From positions 124,001-188,000 of the forward strand of contig CM026427.1 of NCBI GenBank assembly GCA_014871385.1: 64,000 bases of DNA, given 5' to 3'. The notes under the pieces were generated by a model. That model was not told where the DNA came from, searched no databases, and saw only the letters and a program-made list of their open reading frames with translations. The DNA is from Ceratodon purpureus. Lineage: Eukaryota; Streptophyta; Bryopsida; Pseudoditrichales; Ditrichaceae. Numbering within the stretch: the first letter of the stretch is position 1; each line of letters starts with the position of its first letter. Both the position numbers and the translations under genes were made by a program. This document shows positions 9,402 through 21,000 of the stretch, piece by piece.

Positions 9402-12400
9402 ATGCTGGAGAAGCGGGTGGAGAAGGTGGTGATGGACTGTTTCACGGATGGGACTCATGTAAAGGAAGCTGAACCAGAGCTCGATTCGGGAGACGATTCT
9501 TCTTCTGACGAAGAGGAAGACAACAAGATGGGCCCCTTACCTTCAAGCTCCGGCACTACCGTCTCAGGTGAAACTTCGGAGACCAGTGATGGTGAGTCGG
9601 GGGAGGGTCAAGAGGATGTTGGAGACGGTGACATTTCAATAGAGCCGCTCCCTTCAGATGGACATCTCCTCAGCCCGCCACCGCCAACGCCACCGCCACC
9701 GCCAGGAGCCGGGAGCAATGAAGGAGCGACGGCGGAGGGCCAAGAAGGAGGTAGGGGTGACAAGGCGGGTGGTTTAGGCGTTGTTGGAGGAGGGAGGAGG
9801 AGAGATGAAGGAGCGGGCGTCATTGGGAGTGGAAAGAAAAAGGGCGAGGCAGTTGGGGTTCTTGGGAGCGGGAGGAAGAAGGGCGAGTCAGTGGAGGATC
9901 AGCCAGCTGAGGAAGGGGACGGCGCTGCAGAAATGAAGAAGGGACACCCTGTTGGGAGCGGGAGGAAGGTTCGTGAGGCAGTGGAGGAGGTGAAAGCTAA
10001 GGAAGGGGACGGCGCAGCAGTGCCGAAGAAGGGTCCAACTGTCGGGAGCGGGAGGAAGATTCGTGAGGCTGTGGAGGTGGGGACAGCTGAGGAGCTACAC
10101 GGCGCTGCATTGCCGAAGAAGGGTGGCGGTCCGACTGTTGGGAGCGGGAGGAAGAAGGGTGAGGCAGTGGAGGAGGGGACAGCTCAGGGGCTACTCGTCG
10201 AATTATCGCCAAAGAAGGGTGGTGGAGTTGGGAGCGCGGGGAAGAAGGATGAGGCAGTGGCGGAAGGGGATGGTGCTATAGAGAAGGAGAAGGGACCGCT
10301 GACACCGAAGGAGAACGAGAAGGAGGATGAGCCCTGGTCCGCGAGGAAGGAGACACCCAAGCCAGGGTCGCAATGCCTGCCAGGACGCAAGGCCAAGTTG
10401 CTCTGGGGAGAGTATGGTAAGGATGGAGGAGCCACGGCCTCAGGTTTTGTAGATACATTGGTGCAGGTGGAGGCTGCAGCCAAGTTCATGGCGGTTTCAA
10501 GACGGAAGGCGGAGGGGGGAATAAATGAGAGCATGGCTGCGGCAAAGGAGAAGGGCTCCATGGAAGCAGAGGAGGATATGGAGGATACAGAGGTCGTAAT
10601 GGAGGATACTAGAGCCGAGATTGAAGTCCCTCGCGTGACGGATGATGAGCCTGCGGAAGGAGAGGCAGAAGAACAGTCGAAGGGTCATACGCCCCGGTCA
10701 CCATTCAAGTTGAGATCAAGGAGACAAAAGGGTCCAACTGTAGAGGAGGACTCAGGGCCGGGACTTGAGGGGGCGATAGAGAATGTTTATTCCGCAGACA
10801 AGACCACATACAAGGAGCTGGCCGAGATTGTTGGGGGGAGTGGGAGTCCCGTTGCTGTCCCTGAAGCCAATGTGCGGACCAGAGCACGCACCGCTAAGGA
10901 GGCCGAGCAAGCGGCGGAGGAATCCCCGGCACCGACCAGGGCTAAGGGTCGTAAGAGTGAGGGCAGAAAGAATGAGAAGGGAAAGGGTGACAAGGTAGGT
11001 GGCGGAATCTCACAGAAACGGCGGAGAGGCGCCACTTAGAATGAGGGCTTGAGCAATCTGTAGATTGCTTTTAGTACTTTATTTTTTTGGGTTTTTGATC
11101 TATTGAGCTGCAGTAGAATGCTTGTATAGAACGGATTTGCAGGTATATTAATGTATCTTCCCTCATCACTGAGGTCTTCCTAATAGGGAAGGGTTACGGC
11201 TTGTGTACTTTATTTTCTATGCTGATGTGTTATTTGCGATCCATTGTGATTTCTTTGCATTTGTACTTATGTTAGTCTTCCCCAACAGCCTTGGAACTTT
11301 GCATTTCTATTTTTAAGAGTATGACGAGGGGAAGGTGGTCTGTTGGGATGGGATTCTACCAGGCCGAAGCTTGGTATGATGCAGCAGATTTGTCTAAGGG
11401 ACTCGAGAGGATCCCTGTCCTTGTTGGTCAGTCTGATATTGCTATGACTTATTTTCAGTATATTAATTCTAGCTTGGTCTATGACCAAGCACACGTGCCT
11501 ACCACCCTTCAGAGCCTTCGACCCGGGGACTACTGTCTTTGTTCCCCGGAATGCTTGGGCGGAAATGGTACGTGTGCGTGCCAAGCCGATTCAGTGGGAG
11601 GAGTTGCATACACCGAAGGAGGCATTGTGGAGGACGCGTATCTCTACAATCACAACGAAGATGCACATTACTGTAAGAAGGGTAGACGGTGTTTTAATGG
11701 CGAATCAGTGTGCCGAGGTCATGTTCCTCGTCTTTTCCTTAAGGAGTGCAATGTCAAGTGTAGGTGTCATAGTGATTGTGGCAATCGTGTTGTCCAGCAG
11801 GGGATGAAGTTTCAAGTAGAGGTTTTTCCTACAGCCCTTACGGGGTGGGGGATTCGGACGACTGAGCTAATACCTAGAGGTGCGTTCGTTTTTGAGTTGG
11901 CGGGAGAGATTTTAACAAATGCTTAGCAAATGGTTAGGAACGTGGGGGTAGTTGGGGGTCAGTCCTATAGCTTGCAACTTGATGCTGACTGGGCCACTGA
12001 GCGGAAACTGGACGACCACAATGCATTGTGCTTGGATTCTACTCGATTTGGAAATGTGGCCAGGTTTTTGAACCACAGGTTAGAACTTGCGACCATATTC
12101 TACATACTTTGCGGTCTTTCTTCTTACATTCTACAATATGGCCTGACTATGGGCCTCTGTCATTACAGGTGTGAAGATTCTAACCTAGTGGACATACCTG
12201 TTTCGATAGAGAGTGTGGATCGCCGCTTCTATCATGTAGCATTTTTTGCAAGTCGTATCATACGTCCTGGAGAGGAACTAACCTGGGACTATGGCACTAA
12301 TTTTAACAATGATGATCCGGACCTACCTCGGTTTACTTGTAAGTGTATGAGTAAAATGTGTAGAGACAATGCCTTACCACTTGCCATCCGAAGGTCAGCC

Positions 12401-12424
12401 AGTAAACCACCTAGGAGAAGATGA
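9402..12424 (+). pseudogene. SUVR-like SET-domain histone methyltransferase with one in-frame stop
   Basis: Predicted exons are 9402-10994 (AAG|GTAGGT donor), 11318-12078 and 12169-12424; phases agree and give 870 codons. Exon 1 is charged and low-complexity, with about six imperfect VGSGRKxxEAVE..AEE..PKKG repeats. Exon 2 carries the pre-SET zinc cysteines (CLCSPEC, CACQ, CRCHSDCGNRVVQ) and the start of SET (TGWGIRTTE, GAFVFELAGEILTN). Exon 3 completes SET (FLNHR|CEDSNL across the intron, ELTWDYG) and post-SET (CKCMSKMC). This order matches plant SUVR1/2/4-type H3K9 methyltransferases. A TAG at 11924-11926, right after GEILTN, interrupts SET where the family has an acidic residue; the frame is open on both sides. 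It could be a recent pseudogene, an assembly error or a truncated product. The N-terminal WIYLD domain is not seen, and a piggyBac end adjoins the start. Confidence 0.75.
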
Positions 12425-12569
12425 CTCCACATATGTGTTGTGATATCCTTCTGTAAAGCAGAACCACACTCATACATTCTTCTAGACTTTCAAGAGCAAG
12501 CCTTTTGTTTATGCATAAAAGGGAACAATATTTCTGCCGATATATTGTTTGTACTAGCGAAGATGTATT

Positions 12570-12700
12570 CAGAACATACTCTTTGTACATTTTATATACT
12601 ACACGTACATATCCAAAATATACTCTTTGTATATTTTTACATACTACACCTGCATATCCAGAATATACTCTTTGTACATTTTTTGATGCACTACATGTAC
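12570..12700. repeat. 44-45-bp tandem repeat, three units
   Basis: Units with ATACTCTTTGTACATTTT and CATACTACAC begin at about 12570, 12614 and 12659 in the 3' flank of the SET gene. They are non-coding. Confidence 0.8.
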
Positions 12701-12904
12701 AAGTAAACCAAATGCAAGGATTTTTGGGACTCTTGGAACTTCATCTATTCTGAAGCAAACATAGAACAACTCGGATAAATAGACAACCATTCAAACTCTA
12801 GAGCTCGAAGCCTAAACTTGAGTTTATAAACTCACTTGTAAATTATTAGAATCAATGTTTCAATGGTACTGTTTGAGTAGTGTTAGGACTTGCCTAAACA
12901 CCAA

Positions 12905-13403
12905 CCAGTACTTCTAAAACCAACGTCAAATGAGAAACAAACCTCTCACCCTAAACCGGTAGCTCCCAATTCCAACATTCTACGATATCACTGCTATCCT
13001 CAGATATGAGCTCTTGAGGTACCGCTATCCAGTGCTCCCTGTAAAAGGCCCAAAACAAAAAGGAAAAAACTACAGTACCTAATATCCAGCAAAGTGTAGA
13101 ACTATGATCGTCCAGCCTGACTCAAAATAAAAAAAGAAATACAGAATGGGTGATACTACATAATGGGTGTGGGTAGCATGAAAAGAAGATTATAAAGAAT
13201 AAAAGAAAGTAAGGGATTGCAGGTTCTCTTAATCACAGACTACTATGCCAGACAATAGATGACTGAAGCAAAAAAAAGGGGGAGCACTTGGATAGCGGGA
13301 TATCTCTGGAGCTCACTTTCAGTCAAACAAATACTCAAGCATTTGTTTGACTTATATCATCACGGGACCAGTACTTTTAAAACCACCGTCAAGTGAGAAA
13401 CAA
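12905..13403. repeat. 36-bp direct repeat pair
   Basis: 12905-12940 and 13368-13403 share CCAGTACTTnTAAAACCAnC followed by GTCAAnTGAGAAACAA, with three mismatches. The second copy lies just past the 3' end of the transposase-like gene. The 430 bp between them hold nothing recognisable. Confidence 0.75.
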
Positions 13404-13438
13404 TCCTGAAATCAGTGTACATAGCTTGCAACTTAAAC

Positions 13439-16400
13439 TTAATCTTCGTTGAACGCCCACCACTCTCGCAGGGCATCTTCGCATATCTGAAGCGTTTCAC
13501 TTGACATCTTGTATACAGGAGTACCTTTAACCCTGTGTTGAGCTAGAACCATAGGGAATTTACAAGCTCTAACCAGATGGGCATCAACGTGTGCATCAAC
13601 TGCTTTGTCGCAGAGTACATACGTCTTCTCACCACGTCCATACTTCTTGTAATACTTTGCTCTGATCACAACATCTCCAGCCCTAAATACCCCCCCCCCC
13701 AAGGGCAAGTCTTGGGCTCTGCTAACACAAACTTCTTCGCTTGACATTGGAGAATGTAGAATTCCACCCCGTCTTCATTCTCCTCTTCTGCTGGAATCAT
13801 GAAATTGTCGCCGATGTCCACCAAGTCACCGACCTCCTCTGAAATGCCGTCATACACCCAGTTAGCCTCGTCGTCAATTTCTTCAATTTGCTGTGCTACA
13901 CCTCCTGCACTCATCGGGCACAGCCTCTGAACAGCCCACTCCTGCACATGCGTCAAATTCTCACACTCAGTCCAATCACCATCAATGCATGGGACGCAGA
14001 AGCATGACAACTCTCGAGTCCTAAGCATAGTCGGATCAGCCATAGAGAAGCCCATAATAGAGAAGCCCATAATAGAGAAGAGACTCTTTGAGCCGGGCAA
14101 AGTGTTACACTTGATACTCTTATCATTATGATCCACCTCTGTATTTCCTATCAACCAAAACACACGTGAAAGAGGGGAAGTTTTAGCATGAGCATATGAG
14201 CTGGCAACGCGCTCTGTGTATTTCTCCTCCAGGAACTCCACAACTTGAGCGGCATTCTGTAAGGGCCTCAATGGATTTTGGATCTGCTCAGCAGCAAGCG
14301 CCCTCTTCACCACGGCACCAGCCCCATCCCATTCTCCTTTTCCATGAGCCGACTCAAAGTAGTTCCACCGCATCTTGCAACCCCCGGTGAGCGCCGGGTA
14401 GCGTGCAACAAAGTACATCGCTGTCGCGCACTTAAACTGGGAACTACACCCGTCACTGTAGACCCAATGTTCCTCCGGTGTCAACCCTGAATCACCCAGC
14501 CAATCCCAATGCAACGTCAGACAATGTTGAACAAAAGCTGAATCGTGAGCCTTATCATCAGATATGTAGAAGTGAGTCTGCTTCATGGTCTGCTCTCCTT
14601 CTTTCCACATCGTAATGTGCACCAGGATGGTCACACTAGTACTGAAGTAGTACAAGCTCTGGACCTCATTTTGGATGGCAAAAGTGTAGTTCTCTGCATA
14701 GTCGATATGTGACACAACCACTCCCTCCGGAACGTTCTTCATCATCAATTGACATTGCTCATCTTGCCATCGTGCCTTGAAGTTGTGTGTGATAAAGGTG
14801 GTCACTGTTTTCTCCATATAAGATAGGAATTCGTGAACAGCTGTCTCTCTGAAAGCTTCCCGAAGACGTTTCTTCACTTTTCCAGACTGAGCATCCACTC
14901 CCACCTGGTAGTACTCGAAACACTTCCATCTAACAAGAAAGGTGTTAGAACCAGACAACTCATGCGGGCAAATAGGAAAGAGTTGGAAACCACAGCTAGA
15001 ACAATCGCCCATGAGACATTCAAGCCTATGCCACATATCAAATTCTCCTTTTGGACAAACACATGATTCCCACATCAGAGTTATTCGTTTGAAAGTATTC
15101 TCATGTGCACAACAAGTCCCTTCCTTACTGCCTGTGCACACTGTACACGCACAATCACACGTGGTATGCACATGGAGCCCCCTGACTTTGTCCCTGAGGT
15201 TGCTCAATCCAACCTTCATCATGTCCATCTCCACATGGTATATGCAACAGCATGTATTCCTCTCCTTGAGTTTTCGCACCCACCATGGCTTCAACCTCTC
15301 AAAAGCCCTCTGCCGCACACTACATTCTGGGTGGACCTCTTCGAAGCGCAAGTAGAATGAGGTCTGCCAATCACGCACAAGTGTACATCAGGTACGATAG
15401 AGGACCTTCATTCAGAACCTAATACAAAACATGCAACGAAATGTACTAATTGTACAAAACTGAGACCATTATTCTACAAAAAGTCATAGATAAGAACAGT
15501 CGGTACCCCTCAGTACTCTGAATAATGCCGCAAGTATAAAAGGTACATGAAGACCATACAATACAACGCAACGCAACGTATGTACATGACTCCAAGTACT
15601 AAGTTGTACTCTAAGTTATTGCTGAGTGTTCAAAAGTAGCAGTCTTAGTCAATTACTAAACACTGTATTACAGAAAAACTCTAACCTAGTACAATAAGTA
15701 CAGTGAGGAACCATCATATGGACATTTAGACCCCTGCATCGCAACTAGGGGAAGTCCAAAGTCAAAAAGTACATTACGGCGCACGTCCAGTACTTACTAT
15801 GACCGTAAAGTACTCACGGTACCACTTCTCCAATTTTAATCTAAAGTCCGCAAAAGCACTAAATCATCTATTGACTCCAAATTACACAACCAGTACAAAT
15901 TATACTTCGCCCTAACAGGACCTTGCTAGAAGTTTACATTACAAAGAGTACACACCCGAAGAAGACTATGTATAGTACCTTTTCTTGAAATTGTTTGATC
16001 CAAACTATGTATCATAGAATGCAGCCTAGGCAAAATACGCTACACAACAACTACAAAGTAACTAATGATGACTTCTCTACAACCTTCAGATATCCATATT
16101 GTCCTATGAGGTACTGAAAGTATGTAAACTAAGCAATCGGACTCATCATATTATACAAACAAGAAATCAATAAGTTACAACTCACCTGAGGCTCGCACAA
16201 GTAATGTGTTGGATGAGGTTCGGCCCAGTCTTTTCGACCTACTCTATGCTTGACGATGTCCTTCTTATTCGGTGATACTTTTGTTTGACCATTCCACCAT
16301 GCATGAATGCATTCTTTGACGTACTCAGATAGCCCTGGTCTCTTCTTTCGATGCAATCGAAGACTGCAAACCGTGTCTGGAGTATTGGGGGCGTAAACCC

Positions 16401-16983
16401 TTCTGTTTAACGCAATATTGATGCTCTTCTGTGTCGTAACCAAAACACGTGACAACGGCCTCACTCCCTCGATCCCCTGGCTAACTGCGGCATCTAACAA
16501 AGCACTCTTCCTTGCCAACAGCTCGTTAGAGTTAGCCTGCTTCACTAACTGTAACTCGTTCTTGAAGTTCTCAATGAAAGAATGAATAACCTTTGCTTCC
16601 TGTGGCCGAGCATAGTAAACAGGTAGCAAAGGCGAAATAGTGTTATGACGCATGACCTTCTCCATAACATCTCTCCTACTAGATGGACCGGGACAACTTC
16701 TCAACTCTTCGACTATGTACTCTGCTATGCGAAGGGAGATCCGGTTCAACTCCCGCACAGTGAGAGCATCATCAACTTCATGATCCGGCGGCACAGAAGC
16801 TAAAACTAATGCCTCCTCGTGTCTTTGTCTATCTCGTGCTCTCTGAAGGGCCTTCCTTTCTCTTGCCCTCTCTGTAGCTACGGCCCTAAGCTCCTCCTGC
16901 AAGCGAGCTTCAGCAAGCCTAGCTGCTGGACCTGGGCGGCTGATACCCTGTCGCAAGCGTTGCCTCTTAGCGGTGTTTCCCAT
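13439..16983 (-). pseudogene. Two-exon DDE-type transposase-like gene with homopolymer frameshift
   Basis: Exon 1 is 16983-16186 (266 codons; Arg/Glu-rich coiled coil, then a Cys-poor domain ending HPTHYLCEPQ) with donor CAG|GTGAGT. Exon 2 starts at 15363 after CAG (TSFYLRFEEVHPECSVRQR), in the same phase, across an 822-bp intron. Exon 2 has zinc-binding cysteines (TCCCIYHVE, CDCACTVC, CVCPKGEFDMWHRLECL) and a DDE-like core: D in HIDYAENY (14703), D in YSDGCSSQF (14454) and E in HGKGEWDGAG (14334). Near the C-terminus the frame breaks in a G-run (C-run at about 13687-13699 on the plus strand). The second frame then continues to 13439 with GDVVIRAKYY and ends WWAFNED. I recognise this from SDG/HGKG-type repeat proteins of plants and animals but cannot name its superfamily. 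The frameshift could be a sequencing error. Confidence 0.65.
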
Positions 16984-18039
16984 CGCTGGAAACCTAAGAG
17001 AAAAACAGACGTAGAAAACAATAGACCCGCATCAGTTTTCTGAAATTGAATAATCGGAGATCATGGTCGCGGAGTTCAGTCCGTGAAGGGTTTACGGATG
17101 AAAAACGCAAAATAACTCTTTCATGAGACTGCAACGGGAACTCACCGTCGAATATTAATCTCGTCACTTCCTGAACGCAACAGATTCGCAAGAAAGAGTA
17201 GGAGACCCTACTGAACGCCTTCCCTCCGAAACAGAAGGTGTGTTCTCAAAGCTACTTGCAGAATAACATATCGAAACTGGACTCATGAATAAGGACCGCC
17301 TAGGGGACTCATCTACGTTGTTGCATCTGCCTAGATAGAAATCACGATTCCCTTGTTTTGACACTGGGGTTTCTTCAACATAAACCATCACCATGGAGGG
17401 CACCGCAGCAAATGGACTCCAAATGGGTAGATGGATGGTGGAGCGACGCGCAGACGGCATCGAGAATCCTTGACCGATGGGCCGAGCGCACGGATCGGAG
17501 GGACCACGCACCCCTCGGTCACAGTGGGATCTCCGAGAGTAGATCTACGAGCGTTTCTCGGAGCTCGTGGGAAAAACTATGTCGCATTGAATTACTACGC
17601 AGGCACAGAGGATTTCTGATCCCAAGATTTCCAATCATCTCAACCACCCGATGATACATTTCGTGACTTATTTGATAGAGTGGGATAGTGGAGTCTGAAA
17701 GACCAACCGTTTATATTGATAAAAGTGATCCTACATTTCTCATAGGGGCTGGCCCTCACTGCTCCCATTCCAAACTTCGATCTTAATGTAAAGATTTTCC
17801 AAGGGTTTCTACAAACTTGGAGCTCCAAACTCTTGCAAAGTGTGTCATTCGCCAGTGAAGCATAGTCTTCACAAATATGCAAACATGGGTGTTTAAAGAC
17901 ACCGTCGGATTTAATAGAGTAAGATTTCAACTGAACAGTGACTAGAAAAGGACAAAAGGTGTGAGCAGATGCAGATGGAATTAGGTCTCGAACATCACGT
18001 CGTGAAGAACCACTAAAGATTTAACGAAATGATAAAGAT
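16984..18039. other. Intergenic, nothing recognised
   Basis: This interval lies between the 5' end of the transposase-like gene and the stop of NOMO, so it should hold the promoter of the former and the 3' UTR of the latter. The short ORFs in several frames show no family resemblance. No repeats or element ends stood out. Confidence 0.5.
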
Positions 18040-21000
18040 TTAAAAAGTTCTGCGTGTCCGCGTGATGGGCTTGCGATTGGGTGCCTCTTTCTTCACAGCA
18101 CTGTTGCCTGCACCAGACGCACCGCTAACTGCCCACTGATATCCATCTTTCAATCTGCGAATACAGATGCCATCTCAGAAACAAACGAGTGCAACGAATA
18201 CGGTTTCTACCACCCCTCTCGCGGATACTGAGGAACTAAACATATGGTCTAAAACCCAGACCAATCCACAAGGTCAAGTGGAGAGTACTAAAGATTACAT
18301 AAGCTCCATTTTATCGAAATTGCTTCTGAGTTGAAAAATATAGGAAACAGGTGTGTTATAAAAAATAACATATCTGCACAAATTCATTAATAGTCTCTAC
18401 AGAGGTAGCAGCTACGTAATTCTCGGTCAAACCTAGTCCATGCCAAGCTGAAAAGAAATCTTGTGATTCTTACGTACACTATTATGGATGATTCATGCAT
18501 TTCCACTAACTCTGTTATGTCGAACTATAAAAAGAAAATAACCGGTCGAACATATTCAAAGGAAGAGCGGAAATGGATGACCGCAAGTACCTTGGCATGC
18601 TCGCAAAGAGGGCAATCACAGCAACTCCGACTACGACCGGCACAACAGGCGCAGGTGTCAACTCCTGAACAAAGGGGCTATTCCATGCTTAGGTGTCATG
18701 TCGTAGATCCAGCACACAAGGTTCTGTCCAAAGTTACAAAAGACATGCAGAACAGTATCAAACATGAATACTTCATGTATTAGAAATCAGAACCAAATGT
18801 ACGCACCTGTTTGTGAAGCAGCTCTTCTGCAGTAAAGCGAATAGGCCCCACATGGGCGGCACTTTGTGTCTCCAAATCTACCTCAATAGTATCAGATACA
18901 AACTTGTGCGATCGCTCGTTGCGGTCAAAGAGGACCCGAGCTACGTATTTTCCTCTTGGAAGGCCTTGTACTTCAAAGAAGTAGGAGAGAGGTAAATTTA
19001 TAATTCGTTCTACTCTGCTTGGCTCTGAGATAAATGAAAACTCCACCCTTAAATTTGGTTGCCACCTCTCCAGCTGTGCGCCTTCAACCACACCTGTCAC
19101 TATCGTTGTTGGCAACTCCTCGAACACAACAAAATCTACACCCTTAACATCACTAGAAGTCACCTGCACACGATATCACAAGACCCACAATTCAATAAAC
19201 ATACATACAAGCTCAAAAACAGACTCTATAAGCTGCTATTCTAGGCTGTAGGCCAGATAATAAAACGAGGTTCATAAAAGAAAATGTGTTTCAAACAAGT
19301 CAATATATATAAGACATTGAGAAAATTGTTTTAGTCAGGAATTGTCCTATACAAAGTTAAAACAAGTATCCAATAGGTGCACATCGTCATAAACTAAGGT
19401 AGAGATTAGAGCAAGAGACGGTTACCTGCACGGAAACAGAGCTTGGAGAGGAGCGCTCAATCCTATGCAGACCAGGTTTATCCATCTTAAGAACAGCTCT
19501 GATGGTGTATTTAGTATTGGGAAGAAGGCCACGAAGTCGGTACTTGCCGTCGGAATCCGTGATTGTTTCTTCATAGTATCCGCGAGAATCAGACCGTGCT
19601 TCTACGGTGATGCCTTCCTCTGGCTTTCCTGACAATGAAGTAACTGTTCCAAACACACTGCAGAAAGTAACGAGCATTCAGCAGTTGAAATAGAAGTCTT
19701 AGAATAAATATCAAGTACTAACAATCCAACACAAGAATCCGAAACCACTACAAAAGAGTGATTGACAGCGGGCAGTCATTGATGTCATGTTGCATCAAAT
19801 CAAGTTCCATATGCCCTTGTTAAAATTGAGACAAAACTGAACCTGTAAGCAATCCGTCGAGCAATGAACGAAATCTCCTTGGTCTCTCCAGAGCCCAGTT
19901 CAATAGCTTCAGCTGATGGTGCGAAGCTATATTCCTGCATCGTCAAGAATAAGCAGTAGACGTTTCTTAATAAACTTTACAAAAAAAAACAATGCTTTGA
20001 GAAGAATCAAATTGTGGATATTTTGGAACCTAAGGTTGTGTGCTAAAGTCCAGCATCGAAATTGTAAAACGCCAACACAACACTAGACCACTTCACCAAT
20101 TCCAACCATGTTCTTTGATATCGAAAGGCGTGAAAATCATGAGCATTCGTGAATCCCGTAAATTCCTAAATCCTGCTCTGGCAAATGTAGTGATACAACA
20201 AATGACAAATAACTGCCAAATCCTACTCGCTCAAATAGGCAGCCGCCTTTCCGAACACTGTAATCCATAAATAACTGAACAATTCAATCATAATAGTTCA
20301 GTTTCACGAACTTAAATTTCGACATACCAAGCATTTCATATCTTTCTGTGCACAATATTAACTACAAATTGGCGGCGGATTTAAAGTGCCAGATATTGTC
20401 ATATCAGCCTTACAACACATATTTGGCGATAGCTATAATCAATGGAACGACAAAAATGTGATCTACAATCAAATTTCTCGCTCGGTTTTGACAATAATAC
20501 CTTCAGCAGAGGGCGGAGGTAAAAACTCCCAGGGAAAAGATTTGTGAACGCGTAAGGATCCCCGGGAAGAGTTGCGGCATTTTTGCGATATCCATCATCC
20601 CCGCTCAATGACAGTAAAGCAGATGGAAGAATCTCCTCGGCACTCTCGCCTGGGTTAATTTTCACAACAAGCTGACCCAGTTTCTGACAAGAGAAATGAT
20701 TATCCCCAAGTGGCTTAAGGTGAAATCCAGCCTGCAAGTCCATCAAGAAATTTCAGAGAGTATATTAAGGACATTCGCCAAAGTTGTTAGAATACATAAG
20801 CACATGATTATCCCGACCTTAGAAAAGTACTTCAATCTATATTCTTCCTTGATCATTCAAATATTTCAATCCTTTAAATTTGTGCTAATAGTTGGCAATT
20901 ATTCATACTTACTTTGACGAACTGAGAAGGAAAAGTAAGAAATATTGCAGAGCATAATATGGCAGGTGCATACCAAAGCAGCTTGCGAAAAGTATGTAGT

